From: Neodiprion pinetum | Taxonomy: Eukaryota > Arthropoda > Insecta > Hymenoptera > Diprionidae | NCBI RefSeq assembly: GCF_021155775.2 | Contig: NC_060235.2 | Location: 2,655,501 to 2,719,500, forward strand | Direction: 5' to 3' | DNA: 64,000 bases | Program-made: the position numbers and the translations under genes | The notes under the pieces: generated by a model | What the model saw: only the letters and a program-made list of their open reading frames with translations | Database searches by the model: none | What the model was told of the DNA's origin: nothing | Shown here: positions 25,047 through 35,490 of the stretch, piece after piece | Numbering within the stretch: position 1 is the first letter of the stretch | Layout of the letters: the number at the start of each line of letters is the position of its first letter

Positions 25047-28000
25047 AATGAGTTGTCGGTTAAAAACTGTGTCGAATCGCGTCGTTCGAATCCGAGTGTG
25101 TTGCATAACACCTGCACCAATGATGGTGGCGATGAGGATGCTGATGATAATGATGATGCGGTATTAGCGAGCTGTAGGTACTCCAAGGTGAAAACCGGAA
25201 AACAACCGGCAATTGCACCGGACGAATTAGGTTACCACTCTTTAGGTGTATAATTTAATCGTTACGTAAGATATTTTTCGTTCATCGTTTCAGCGGAAAG
25301 GAAGAATCCGAAAAAAAGGGACCGCGTTGTCATTCCGTTATATCCAGGTTGTCTCTATATTATATTTATATTGCTCTTAATTTGACATGACATGTAGTGT
25401 AATGCGATACGAAGAAACGAAAACGAAACCGTGTCACAATGTATATTATTAATAATATCTATAATGTATTTACGCGTAAAAGCCGAGTAGAGAATTATGT
25501 CGAATTCAAAATACATTATCTTGGTCAGTTTCGGAAATGTCATTAGATGACTCAGACAAGTTATTCTTATTATTATGTTTTTGTCCCAAATGATATTTTA
25601 AGTGATGCGTGTGTAAATTTAATCCTTCTCCTTTCCATCAAATACACATAATTATGTATAATATACATGGTTTCGTATAATGATATATAACATTGATTTG
25701 CAGTAAAGCTGACGCATATTATATAATCGTATAATCGTCACGATTTATGTGTGGGGATAAAAAAATTTCAATCGATTATTACTATAGTTTTATTTCTCCA
25801 TCTAGGCTGGAGTATAAATTAGGTATATCATATGTTAGTTATACTAGTTTTTAGAACTAGATCGTATAACGTTGAGGTTTACAATTATAGGTAAGTGAAT
25901 ATCATACACGCGTAACGAATGTTCATAGTTTTACCGATGCGATGTTAATGAGTTCACTGTTATTCTCGAGGATTACGATTACACACCTCTCAGACATTTC
26001 TCGATTCATTACATAGGTCTGTACGTGATAACTGTGGATTATTATATCTGCCTCGGAGGCGTGAACGTCTAGCTTGAACGTGTAATTAACTATGTAACTT
26101 TATATGTATATTATGATAGTAACTCGACTAGGTGGGCTGATGGCCAATCGGTTATATCTACCTTCTGCAGGAGGTATAGGTGCAGGCATATGTATAAGGC
26201 TGTTCTTAATTCACTCATCGGAAAACATTGTAATAGTTATTCTTATCACCTTTGGCTCGTAAACCTCAATCCAAATCTCACGCAGCTACAGTAGTCGAGT
26301 CATCAAGATTCCGAGGATCGTTCCTTACGTACGTTGAATATAATCTGAAGAAAAAGAATAAGTAATAGAAATAAGAATGGAAAAAGAGAAATGGAAATTT
26401 ATCGAAACTGGTATATCTTTAATCGTTATTGTCTTATTTAAACGATCGGACGACACGTGACGATCGTATGAAATTTTTTACCTTAATCGAAGACTCGAAT
26501 TCTGGATTTCCATATAATAGCGAAAGCTTGTTCAACGAACCGCATCTTCGGGGATTTCATATTGCAAGCTACGTGTGATTGTGTAATTTTCAATTATTTT
26601 CACATCAGGCGGCTATCATATTTAACATACCTGTTATTTCACCGGTACGTACAGCAGAGGTCAAGAGTGAAAAAGTAGATGCAGTAAATATTGGAGATGA
26701 TTATTTGTTAGGATCGGTCACCTCTACAGACGATGATGGCGGTGCTATTTTTATTCGAGAACAGTTTTCTCGCACAATTCATGTGGAATACCTCCGTCCA
26801 TTCAAAGCTAAGCTGAGCTAAGCTAAGCTAAGCTAAGCTGAGCGACGCCGAGTATAATGCAGCATCTAGCTCAAGGCGAGACCTCCGCATTCGATGTTCG
26901 TTGACCATACGCAAAATCAATGTCAAAGAGAACGCGCTGGCGGTTTATTTTTCTGATACCTTACGCGAGCTCGTTTAATCCATGTATATCTGCGTTATTT
27001 TCTACACCCTGTATACGCGGTGTTTTACTCTACTCAACGCGTCACCATACCTCTCGTATATTGTACAAATACCGATCGCGATCGATGCAATCTTGAATGT
27101 ATCCAATATCGATCAGAAGTCGTTGCCTTTCACAAACTGCAATTCTTGTCGCAGATATTCTTTGTTGGTGTTTTTTTTTTTTTTTTTTTTTCTTCTATTC
27201 AAAGTTTATTCTCGATACGTACGATGTTTTCGGCACTCGATCGTGGAGGAAACGTGAATTTGAAGGTACCGAAAGATTAATATGTTCCAATTTTTATTCA
27301 ATATTGACATTGGGTACTCTCTGTAATTTGTTTCAATTTTATTAATTACTTTGTTGTCAATCCGAGATAATAAACACCTTGTTATTCGTGACAACGTGTT
27401 CTTAGCACCACCGCTGTTAAGTAAGGTGATTCATTTCTCCGGAATTCTGCTCTTTCATATATCAGTCAAATATGTTAAATTGAATTCACATCAAGCTCAT
27501 CGTGAATCGAATCTTTTGTGTCGTTATGATAGTTGAAAACAGAAAGGAAGTAAAAAGGAAAGAAAGAAAAGAGAGAGAGAGAGAAAAAACAATACCAGTC
27601 TTGTGCAAATCTTTTGGAAACACCTGGCATCGAATTTGACAAGTCATTATATATTGCACCTATAACAAGGTGAGCGCCGGACGGCGTAATTGTAGTTTGA
27701 TTAATACATAAGCCGTTAAGAGAATAAGAATAAATGAAAATATGTTGAATGTATATAATATATATATATATCTATATATATATGGTAAATTCAAGTTCTT
27801 CTGCGAACGTTGTAGGTCATTTTAAAACACGTTCTACCGTCTGCAGGTGAGCAGGTTAGTGAAAACCTCTTTTTTAGCAAAGGTAAGTGACTCCCGCATG
27901 CAGCCCAAAGAATGTCGATCGTATCGTTTGCACGTATACGGATATCGTGCGTGTATACATACATATACCAATCGTAAAGACTGTTCATGGACGAAAAATA

Positions 28001-31000
28001 CCGGCTGATTGATGATCGCCTCGAATCCAGATCCTTTCTTCCTCTTCAATTCTCCTTTCGCACCTCTCCGACCATCGGCCGAATAGTCGATGAGCTTCTT
28101 CTAACAGCCGGATCAATTGTTCAAGGGTTGATTTGCGCGGACGGTGATCTGTGGCGAGAGCAGCGAAAGTTCGTCGTTGGCTGTCTGAGGAATCTCGGTA
28201 TGGTGAAGATCGGGTCAAAACGGGACAAGATGGAGTCCAGGATCCTGACCGCGGTCGAAGAGAGCGTATCGGTAAACTCCAGATTGTCTTGGACACTTGA
28301 CGATGCAACATCGTCTCGAAGATAGTCGCGATCTCCTTGACAATATATCTCCTTGATGTCTTCGTAGAAACTGAAGCAACGTTCGGCGAACGGAGGGGTC
28401 GATCCTTATCCGACCCTCCATCACTGCATGGGTAATTTAATGAACTTATTGGTGTTCGGGAGAGTCTGGGAGGAGGATGACGAGACCTGGAGATGGTTAC
28501 AGCGGCTACAGGAGGACGGAGTCAAGCACATCGGAGTTGCCGGGCCGCTCAACTTTCTGCCGTTTTTGAGGTGGGTCATTTCGTACGTTTGGACCGTGGT
28601 CCCACCTTTCCGTGTACTTCCAACTTTCAGGCATGTACCGAAGTACAAGAACATGATGAGATTCCTCGTCGAGGGAAAGCTCAAGACCCACGATGTCTAT
28701 CGTGCCATTTCGGAGGATCGCCGGAAGTCTGGAAGCGCGAGGGACTCCGTGCTCGCCATGTTCGAGGAAGAAACCAAACGCAGACTGGCCTCAGGCGACA
28801 TTGGACACTTCAGCGAACCCCAGAAGCTACACTTGCTCGCCGATCTCTTCGGCGCTGGAACTGACACAACATTGACCACCCTGAGGTGGCTGCTTCTTTT
28901 CCTTGCCGCTTATCCTCGCGAGCAGGTGAGCAGCGTTTGGACTTGCAGACTGTTCCAGAATTGCCCACCCGTTGGATCCAACACCCTTTTATTACTTTTC
29001 CACACCCCAAGGATGCCGCTCACAACGAGATGAAGGCGGTGCTTGGACCGAGACCAGTCGAGCTCAAGGACCGGCCTGATCTTCCACGTCTCGAAGCCGT
29101 CATCGCGGAAACTCAGAGAATCCGGAGCGTCGTTCCTGTCGGCATACCACACGGTGCTCTTGAAGTACATATCGCCTGATTAATGCCAATCGAATATTTT
29201 GTCCTTGACAAAACACGTTCCCTGCTACTTCTCGATGTCACACCTTGTGGAAAGCGGAGAGCGAGGAGGCTTGAGTGGTTTTTATCAATTTCGTGTGATT
29301 TTAGAGGTTTCTGTTCGCTTTTTGTTGTGCGTGAAGGTATCTACGGATTCATTCCGTGTTACTCTGCTTTGTACGTTTTTAATTTCTTTTGCAAAATGCT
29401 TACCCTGCAACTGTCAAGTAGTTTAGGTAAATTTGTTCAAGTTTTTACCGTCAGAGTGACTATCGTCTACGTTGATCTAGCGAGCCGTTCGTAGGTCTGT
29501 CTACTGCAGCACCAGTAACAAGCAAAGTGTTGTAACTGCGACTGTTTTTACGTACGTATTACTTCAGTCCGTTCATAAATTTCCAAGTCCTCTAAACATC
29601 TATTTACCGTCGGACTAGAAGTATACTTTATAAATAATTTTTAGCGTGTTAATTCAGTATTTGAATTGTTCCTTCTTCGCGGTGTGTTCCTGTTGAAGTT
29701 GTTGGGTTTCAAGATTACGTCCTGTTTTGGAATAACAGATCAGGCAAAGACGGAGGTCGGGTTGCGGTGTTTTTCCAGAGAAGTCCAAGTCCGCGAGTAA
29801 TCTCTTCCTCGCCTAATCTCTATTGTCGTAGGCCGTAGTATTTGATTTTTAAGATTATTATGTCAAACGCATCTAAGGCTTTATTTGCCCTCGTCTATGG
29901 GCCCCTCAAAATCGGTTGGTTGCTTAAATTTGAGGATGCTGTTCGACGAGCGCAAGCCTAAAACAACATTGCTTAACTTCGACTCGTTCGGCTCTCGTCA
30001 ACTTCTCAACCTTTTTCATTCTAAAGATCTTCATGTGTTTCCTTATGGAGTATCATGCATGATAAATATCATAAATTATTTCCTTACGGAATACCATCAT
30101 ACCGCGCATTCACATACCTGTTTAGACCTTTGCATTGTTGACGATGTTGCTAAAGTTCTAGCTAAATGGCAGTCAGGTACACCTTTTCTATCAGGCTATA
30201 ATCTTATTTATATGAAACATACACTTAGGGTGCATAAATTGGCCACCAGATCTGTCAGGTATGGAGATAATATAAAAAATATTGATGCGCAGCGCTCTTC
30301 AATCGTACTCTTCTCAGTCTTGACTGATCGGCTATTTTCTGTGAGTTTGTTGGTATCGACGTTAAAGTAGTCTTATTTAATAAGCATGTGCTTAATTCCT
30401 CCTGCAAGCCAATCCCGTCTTTGTCTGACATTATTCGTCATTTTATCAAAGAACGGAATGATTTTTCTCAGGCCATTCAAAAAATCCGATCGTGCGGCTC
30501 TCTGTGAGAAGTATAAAGTCACTTAGAATCAAGGTGAATTGGACACCTGGCTGAGATGTCTCGGCTAGTTAACGCATTATTACCGCTTGCTATTTGTGGA
30601 ATTCGCTTTTATCGGTTATTATTGACAGTCATAGGTTACAACTACATACGAAGCTAACCTTTAGGTACGCACATTCAACTTTCTGCAGTAGCTCTACCTA
30701 AACGCTCTCTCTCTCCTTTCCTCCTTTTCTTCCTCCTTCGATCCCTCCCTCTCCCTCTCCCTCTCTCTCTCGCTTTCTCTTTCTCAATTATATTTTACAG
30801 GATTCGGAAATCGGCGGCTATCTCATACCCAAGGGAACGATGATCGTTCCTCTTCAATGGGCGATACACATGGATCCGAAAAATTGGAAAGATCCCGAGG
30901 AGTTTAGACCGGCGCGTTTCATAGCCGACGATGGCAGCTTCGCAAAACCGGAGAATTTCCTGCCATTTCAAAACGGTTGGTGTCAAGTTTCCATTGGAAG

Positions 31001-31453
31001 TGCAGGAGCAGGAGAAGGATAAAAAAATTAAAATCCAGGGCGTCCCGTTGTTATTGAAAAATACGTCAGCTTACCGAGTAAACTGTAGTATGTGTATAGG
31101 TGTATTCCCCCCCCCCCCCCCCCCCCCCTTGCTAATTTCAATCCATTTATTTATTTGTTTATTTATTTTTTGTCATCTAGTCTTGTTCGTTTCGTCTTTA
31201 ATTTCAAAATTTAACCACGATCATTGTCTTCCATCGTTGAATCTGGATCACAGGGAAAAGGATCTGCGTTGGCGAGGAACTGGCAAAGATGACGTTGTTC
31301 CTTTTTGCCGGACGTATAATTCAGTCGTTGAAAGTATCGCTGTACCGATCATCGGACGAGGCAGCGACGTTCGACCTTTCCGGGGAATCTGGCATCACTC
31401 TAACCCCGAAACATCACAGGCTGATATTTTCACCGCGCGCGATCGAACAATAA
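11865..31453 (+). CDS. phm: CYP306A1 (phantom), ecdysteroid 25-hydroxylase; full gene, 7 coding exons, 499 aa
   Basis: Cytochrome P450 of the Halloween set. Members hydroxylate carbon 25 of the ecdysteroid precursor (ketodiol to ketotriol) in the endoplasmic reticulum of steroid-producing cells. Joining 11865-12192, 28126-28271, 28368-28570, 28631-28925, 29012-29164, 30801-30975 and 31254-31453 gives 1500 nt including TAA, all introns GT-AG and frame kept throughout. Visible landmarks: an N-terminal hydrophobic anchor (residues about 4-20), a PPGPWG hinge, helix-C WREQR (119-123), I-helix AGTDTT (301-306), K-helix ETQR (357-360), FRPARF (410-415) and the haem loop FQNGKRICVG with ligand Cys438. 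Length is normal for the family. The name rests on conserved stretches remembered from CYP306A1 (for example GVKHIGVAGPLNFLPFLR and VVPVGIPHG) plus its neighbour CYP18A1. I saw no broken motif, so it looks functional. Confidence 0.93.
12319..13484. mobile_element. TA-flanked foldback element (Tc1/mariner-type MITE) in phantom intron 1
   Basis: The left end CAGGGTGTTCCAGCATACAG (12319) and the right end read in reverse, CATGGTGTCCAAGCATAAAG (13484), form terminal inverted repeats flanked by TA on both sides (12317-12318, 13485-13486). The arms continue inward: the stretch near 12625-12655 pairs with 12903-12936, and that near 12686-12710 with 12850-12877, leaving a centre near 12780. The right arm holds about 245 extra bases (about 13080-13325). 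No transposase is encoded. The TA target site and CAGGG end suggest mobilisation by a Tc1/mariner enzyme. Confidence 0.75.
15287..15718. repeat. Dispersed repeat, copy A (partner at 17013-17531)
   Basis: Opens with GGGGTTGAAATTCCGAATTT and closes with a block containing ACTTCAAGTTTC and CAAATAATTCG. The same opening and closing blocks occur in the same order and orientation at 17013-17531, with a diverged middle. Non-coding, low-complexity TTCGAA-type composition. Confidence 0.5.
17013..17531. repeat. Dispersed repeat, copy B (partner at 15287-15718)
   Basis: Shares GGGGTTGAAATTCCGAATTT at its start and AACTTCAAGTTTCTCGAGCA followed by AATAATTCGCAATT near its end with copy A. Direct orientation, about 1.3 kb between the copies. 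A poly-C run follows at 17549-17567. Confidence 0.5.
20612..21251. mobile_element. TIR element in phantom intron 1
   Basis: Starts CTAGACTGGGCCAAAAAAAA and ends, read in reverse, CTAGGGTGTGCCAAAAAAAA; about 640 bp, AT-rich, non-coding. Short TIRs followed by A-runs resemble dispersed insect MITEs whose ends read CTAGGGTG. No clear target duplication (TATA on the left, TTTA on the right). Confidence 0.5.
21671..21685. repeat. Three CCTAA units (insect telomere motif)
   Basis: CCTAACCTAACCTAA is three units of the complement of TTAGG, the standard insect telomere repeat. It lies within phantom intron 1 and is too short to be a functional telomere. Interstitial tracts like this are widespread in insects. 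Confidence 0.7.
23551..23625. repeat. (TTAC)n tract
   Basis: About 17 units of TTAC (ACTT/CTTA), preceded by related CACTCACT units. In phantom intron 1. Confidence 0.95.
24448..24581. repeat. (CTT)n / (GAA)n tract, about 134 bp
   Basis: Roughly 44 near-perfect CTT units inside phantom intron 1, pyrimidine-rich on the sense strand. The long open frames of F, L or S residues here are artefacts of the repeat. Confidence 0.95.
26806..26842. repeat. Tandem AGCTA pentamer
   Basis: About seven units of GCTAA/GCTGA around 26806-26842 in phantom intron 1, just after an 80-codon open frame with no recognisable product. Confidence 0.8.
28126..28271 (+). CDS. phm: CYP306A1 coding exon 2
   Basis: Begins GG after the acceptor TTCAAG, completing the split glycine, then reads LICADGDLWREQRKFVVG, the helix-C region with Trp119 and Arg123 that contact the haem propionates. 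It ends at TATCG before GTAAAC, phase 0. An open frame extends upstream of the acceptor but shows no P450 similarity, so 28126 is preferred as the boundary. Confidence 0.88.
28368..28570 (+). CDS. phm: CYP306A1 coding exon 3
   Basis: Starts after the acceptor TTCGTAG; the upstream 96-bp intron carries in-frame stops, including the TAG of the acceptor itself. The exon reads through DPYPTLHHCMGNLMNLLVFG and on to NFLPFL, ending AG before GTGGGT (phase 2). Splicing here removes a 60-bp stretch that would otherwise be translated in frame. Confidence 0.82.
28631..28925 (+). CDS. phm: CYP306A1 coding exon 4 (I-helix exon)
   Basis: Starts after the pyrimidine-rich acceptor AACTTTCAG. The codon AG/G gives Arg226, followed by HVPKYKNMMRFLVEG. 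It carries the oxygen-activating I-helix LFGAGTDTTLTTLRW (residues 298-312) and ends CGCGAGCAG before GTGAGC, phase 0. Confidence 0.88.
29012..29164 (+). CDS. phm: CYP306A1 coding exon 5 (K-helix exon)
   Basis: Begins GATGCC after CACCCCAAG; 51 codons, phase 0 at both ends. It contains the K-helix E357-T-Q-R360 followed by IRSVVPVGIPHG, a substrate-recognition stretch well conserved in this family. The donor, GAA before GTACAT, is weaker than the others, but the frame resumes exactly at 30801. Confidence 0.88.
29660..30620 (+). pseudogene. Decayed non-LTR retrotransposon endonuclease in phantom intron 4
   Basis: Translation in shifting frames gives a degraded apurinic-endonuclease-like domain of a LINE. 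It runs from DGGRVAVFFQRSPSPRVISS and LFALVYGPLKIGWLLKFEDA (about 29735-29945), through an open stretch at 29885-30370 with HTAHSHTCLDLCIVDDVAK and WQSGTPFLSGYNLIYMKH, to SDIIRHFIKERNDFSQAIQK (about 30428-30487). These match the usual order: GGVAVF, an (A/V)VYxPPK-like block, then the HTxLDL...D and FLSGHDLI-like blocks near the domain's end. At least one frameshift and several stops separate the pieces. No reverse transcriptase follows, so this is a dead 5' fragment. It lies in sense orientation with the host gene; the limits are approximate. Confidence 0.75.
30801..30975 (+). CDS. phm: CYP306A1 coding exon 6
   Basis: Preceded by a long pyrimidine tract and TTTTACAG. It encodes the meander region: IGGYLIPKGTMIVPLQWAIH, then FRPARF, and runs into the haem loop at LPFQN plus one base of glycine 434. 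The donor is G before GTTGGT, phase 1, so the haem-binding loop is split by an intron. Confidence 0.9.
31254..31453 (+). CDS. phm: CYP306A1 coding exon 7 (haem-ligand exon)
   Basis: Begins GG after GATCACAG, completing glycine 434, then KRICVGEELAKMTLFLFAG with the cysteine that binds haem iron (Cys438). It ends with the family's C-terminal GITLTPKHHRLIFSPR stretch and a TAA at 31451-31453. Confidence 0.92.
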
Positions 31454-31499
31454 TTACACGACAAGTGAAAATTATACTTTTACCCGCAAGAGGATGAGA

Positions 31500-31546
31500 A
31501 ATAAATCACGACTACGATGCTGATCTCTATGTAATAATTCAATAAA
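31500..31546 (+). terminator. Polyadenylation signals of CYP306A1
   Basis: Two AATAAA hexamers follow the stop codon, at 31500-31505 and 31541-31546. The second is followed by a T/G-bearing stretch and is the more usual distance (about 90 nt) from the stop. Sequence evidence only. Confidence 0.6.
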
Positions 31547-32938
31547 CTTTATCAAGCTTGAGTCGTAATCACCTATATTACGCGATCTTTTTCTCACAAA
31601 TAACTTTTGAAAGATTAGACTTATCGTATAATGACAATAGAATCTCTTTCTCGCAGAGCCTTCAATTACCGACAAATATTACGTTCCGATCTTACCGATA
31701 CGCTGATGCGTTGACGAGTTGTAAAATTACAAACTTTAAACAAAAAAAATTCCAATGTTATTTCAATGGGAAATAAAAAAAAAATCGCGCCGATGAACCC
31801 CCAAATATGAAACATTAAGAGCTGAAACTTGGACGGCATACTTTTTTCAATATTTTCAACTTGAATATTGAACGAAAAAAAAAAATCGGTTTTTTTATAC
31901 AGTCTAATGTACACACGTGTTACAAAAATAAATATAAATACAAATACGTCTATGTGTTGGCGCAATTTCTTATATATATACATATGTATGATACTTGACG
32001 TTTTGTCACCATACGCCCCGTGGTATATATTATTTGTTGTTGCGTTACCGTACCGTTAATTTCTATACAACTATCTATCTTTTTCTTTTTCATAAATATA
32101 TATACCGTATACTTCTCTTTCTCTCTCTTTCGCCCCTCTCCTCAGGCTGTCGATCTTGCACATTCGGACGACGAAAAGATTTGCGGTAACTTGCCAATCA
32201 CGTCGTTGCGACACTTACCTACCTGCAAAATCTTGGCCTTGGGGCTCTTGGACATTAAGGCCCTCCCTCCCCCTCCCCCTCCGCCTCCCCCTTCCTCTTT
32301 CCCCGCCCGTTCATTTCCATTCTCTCTTTTCTCGCGCGTCTCACCTAGTGCCCAAATTCGTGACATTCCGGTCGTGCGGTTTGCAAGAGTCTACTAAACG
32401 ATTGACGATGATAAAATGATTTGAAATGAGAAAAATATATCCAAAAGCCCCAAGTTTTGGCGAGCGTGAAATGGGTAAAACGATGATGAAAATGAAACAT
32501 TTCACGGATAATAAAACACGGCGTAAATAAATATCTAGATCTGGAATATGACAGGATCTTTTTTAATCTCAATATCGGTTTACCTCTTGTTTTATTTTTA
32601 ACGAACAAAAAAATTCGTCTTAGACGGCACGCGTACAATTTATATCATTTATATACATATCATACTTATTTAGGTAGACCTATACGATGTAGGAAATTGG
32701 TCAAAATACGCTTAGTTTTTCCGATAAGTTACATATCATACTTATCGCTGCATCCCTTGACTCTGTGTACACACACAACGACGCGGCAACGACGATGAGA
32801 ATTTATATTGCAAGCGCGTTTTGCCTGACTAAATAAAACATGCGATGCGAGTTTGTCGCGCGATTGATATGTTACATAACATTTCGTGTGCTTTGAGGCG
32901 ATCCATGCTATATACTATATATATAAACACACACACGC

Positions 32939-32954
32939 ATTATTATTGTTATTA

Positions 32955-33002
<48 letters not shown>
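32939..33002. repeat. (TTA)n tract
   Basis: About 21 TTA units with two TTG interruptions near the start, between the convergent P450 genes. Confidence 0.95.
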
Positions 33003-33004
<2 letters not shown>

Positions 33005-34417
33005 CATGTATGTATTTACCAATGCACTCACATAATGTGTATACAGAGGTTTCGTGTCGTTAACCCGCGCACTTTACCCCGGGTCCGGTATTTCCTTAGA
33101 AATCGACCTAGGCAACGGCAATTGCGGAGGAGAGTTTCTCTTATATAAGTATATACAAGTATAATATTTACAACTTGACGACATCGATAACCGTGTGTTC
33201 CTCATTCTTCTTTTCTCATCTTCTTTCGATGTTATTATTTTTTTTTTTTTTTCGTCCTTCGTCTTGTTAGATTTTATTATTTCAATTTCGTCGAATCAGA
33301 TTTCGGCATATATCCTACGCTGCATTCAGATGTGTACAGGTATAAGAAATCTTAAATATCTGCTGATCTTTGATGAATATACATACACAAATGTCGAGAA
33401 TATATGTGTGTGTGTTTTTTAAACTGGCGAATTAGCCGTGCAAGTCTATAATTACCTCATCGTTCGGTTTCATTTCTTTTTTTTTTTCTACTCGTATTAC
33501 ACATGTATAATATATGTATATATACACACACACGTACCCTACTATACCTGTATAATATGTGAAACGCAGGCGACGAGCTCCTTTGAAAGAATGATCTTTC
33601 GTCTCTTTTATAGGAAATTATTTACTATTCTAGGTACATGTGTATTAAATACGGCCATTGCGCAGACGTAGAGATGAGGAGAGGATACGTGGTTTAGTAA
33701 CTGCAAAGGTTTACAGATTTTACGAAATTGACGTGGAAAAGAATAAAAGGAAGGTAGAAGGAAGAAGGGTAAAAAAAAAAAAAATTTCAAATTTAAACAG
33801 AACGACTAGGAAGGAAGGTATGTAAAAATTTTCGCGGTATTATGTGGGTTAAATATTGGCGATTTTTTTTTTTTTTATCATCGCTGCTCGTGAAACGCGC
33901 ACGTGCGCCGGTCGAAGCCGCCGATTCGCGGGTCTCCTCGATCATTTTTACCAAACCACACATTCGGCGGTTGGGTCGGTGCCGCATGGAAGAGAAAGCT
34001 ATAATGTGACTTGGAAGGCCATGGATCGCGAGCGTTGGAAGCGATCGGTGAACGCGACGAAGCTACAACACGCAAGTGATACGTATGCATACATACATGT
34101 GTGTATTTATATACATACGTATTTAAAGATTTATTCGTTTATCGTAGTATTAAATATGTCCACGCATACCGTGTAGCGTAAAGGCGGTATCCGTATGAAA
34201 ATGATTAAAAAAAAAAAATTGTGATTTTTTGATAATTGAATGTGTAACGTTCTCTGTAATATATTCATAATACGTGTAATGAATCTTATAACTTACCGAT
34301 AATTCATGCAGCACATTATAATACGGGTATACAACGTATCGTAACTCGCACGTAACATACAGAAAACGGGACCGTTTGAATAACATAACGCGCCGTGCAA
34401 AAATTACGCGCTACTAC

Positions 34418-34420
<3 letters not shown>

Positions 34421-34449
<29 letters not shown>
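34421..34449. repeat. (TG)n tract
   Basis: About 14 TG units followed by TATG units. Similar GT/AC runs: 1850-1868, 20361-20378 and 22705-22730. Confidence 0.9.
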
Positions 34450-34463
<14 letters not shown>

Positions 34464-35224
34464 ATGTGTATATACAGGTATATATATATATCCACTTGAG
34501 GTGGATTTTTATAAACCCGTGTCATTTAAAAGTTGGGCAAGCTTTGCGCGGGCGATTCGAAGGACGCGGAATCGATGGGAAATCGTAACAGTTGTAATAA
34601 TAATCGCAGATGTATATGAACGTTGAGTGTTGGGTCTGTGTGCGGACACGGTATTATACACATATATTCGTGTACAGAACTCGGGGTTCGAGGTACGCAA
34701 GAAAGAAAAAAAAAAAAAACGAACAATGGCACCGCAAGAACGAAAAATATATATATATATATATAAAAGATACGTAAATTAGCTGTAAAGAAAATTACGA
34801 AAAACAGGTCTAATAAAACTTGATGTATAGTACGGGAGCGGAAAATTGGAATAAGAAGAGCGATTGGTTAATTGAAAAATAACATCGTTACTTTATTTCA
34901 TAGAAAAAAAAAAAAAAAAGAAAGAAATATATATGCGTATGTATGTATATATATATATTTCTATATACGTCTAATCAATGTCTTAAATAATCTTATACTT
35001 TGTAAATAATACCAACTAGTTAGTTAATCGTGCAGCCAACCATGTAAATCTCTGAACAATTGAAAACACACGTACGCACACACTCGCGCAGCCAAAGCGT
35101 AGCTCAAATACACAAGACTCTCGCGGTCATTTTGATACCGCATATAAATCCGGGTCGCCCGGTTTACATGTATGTATTACATGTATGTATGTATATATAT
35201 ATATGCTCGGCAATGATGATGACA

Positions 35225-35490
35225 GTGAAGTTTATAATAATATCAATAATAATAATAACAACAATAATAATAATAATAATAATTATGACACCTACAGCTA
35301 CCAATCGCAGTAACAAAACAAACAATAACAGTGAAAACAAATCAACAACGAAAAATGCTAACAAACGACCACGTTAACATTAATTATCTGCAATAATAAC
35401 AATATTGGTAGTGATAATAATAATAATGATGATGATAATCGTAATAATCATGACCGCGGTAATGATAACGATGTTGATGATAATAATATC
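35225..35490. repeat. AAT/GAT-rich low-complexity region
   Basis: Interrupted ATA/AAT and GAT triplets over about 260 bp in the space between the convergent P450 genes. Apparent Asn/Asp-rich frames are composition artefacts. Confidence 0.85.

Larger units (their letters stand above)
13487..28125. other. Remainder of phantom intron 1
   Basis: Part of an intron from 12193 to 28125. Apart from the separately listed repeats I see no convincing nested gene. Long poly-T runs (for example 19511-19530, 22020-22045, 23263-23286, 27170-27191) and TA-rich microsatellites are frequent. Three patches of higher CpG (about 14960-15250, 16680-16760, 17590-17960) could be enhancers or alternative first exons. 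Confidence 0.55.

Noticed and set aside
25083..25094. GTTCGAATCC resembling a tRNA B box
   Set aside because: No A box or cloverleaf could be found around it.
26579..26821. 80-codon + strand open frame ending at the AGCTA repeat
   Set aside because: Within phantom intron 1, no recognisable family and no good splice context, so most likely chance.
27987..28125. Open frame before phantom exon 2 as extra coding sequence
   Set aside because: No P450 similarity, and a splice acceptor at 28125 restores the exact family sequence and frame from exon 1.
28571..28630. Reading the 60 bp as coding, giving a single exon 28368-28925
   Set aside because: It would insert 20 residues (WVISYVWTV...) in a conserved block, and clear GT...CTTTCAG signals bound it; kept as an intron with some doubt.
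30931..31497. 188-codon + strand open frame over phantom exons 6-7
   Set aside because: It is in a different frame from the P450 exons and crosses an intron; a shadow of the real gene.
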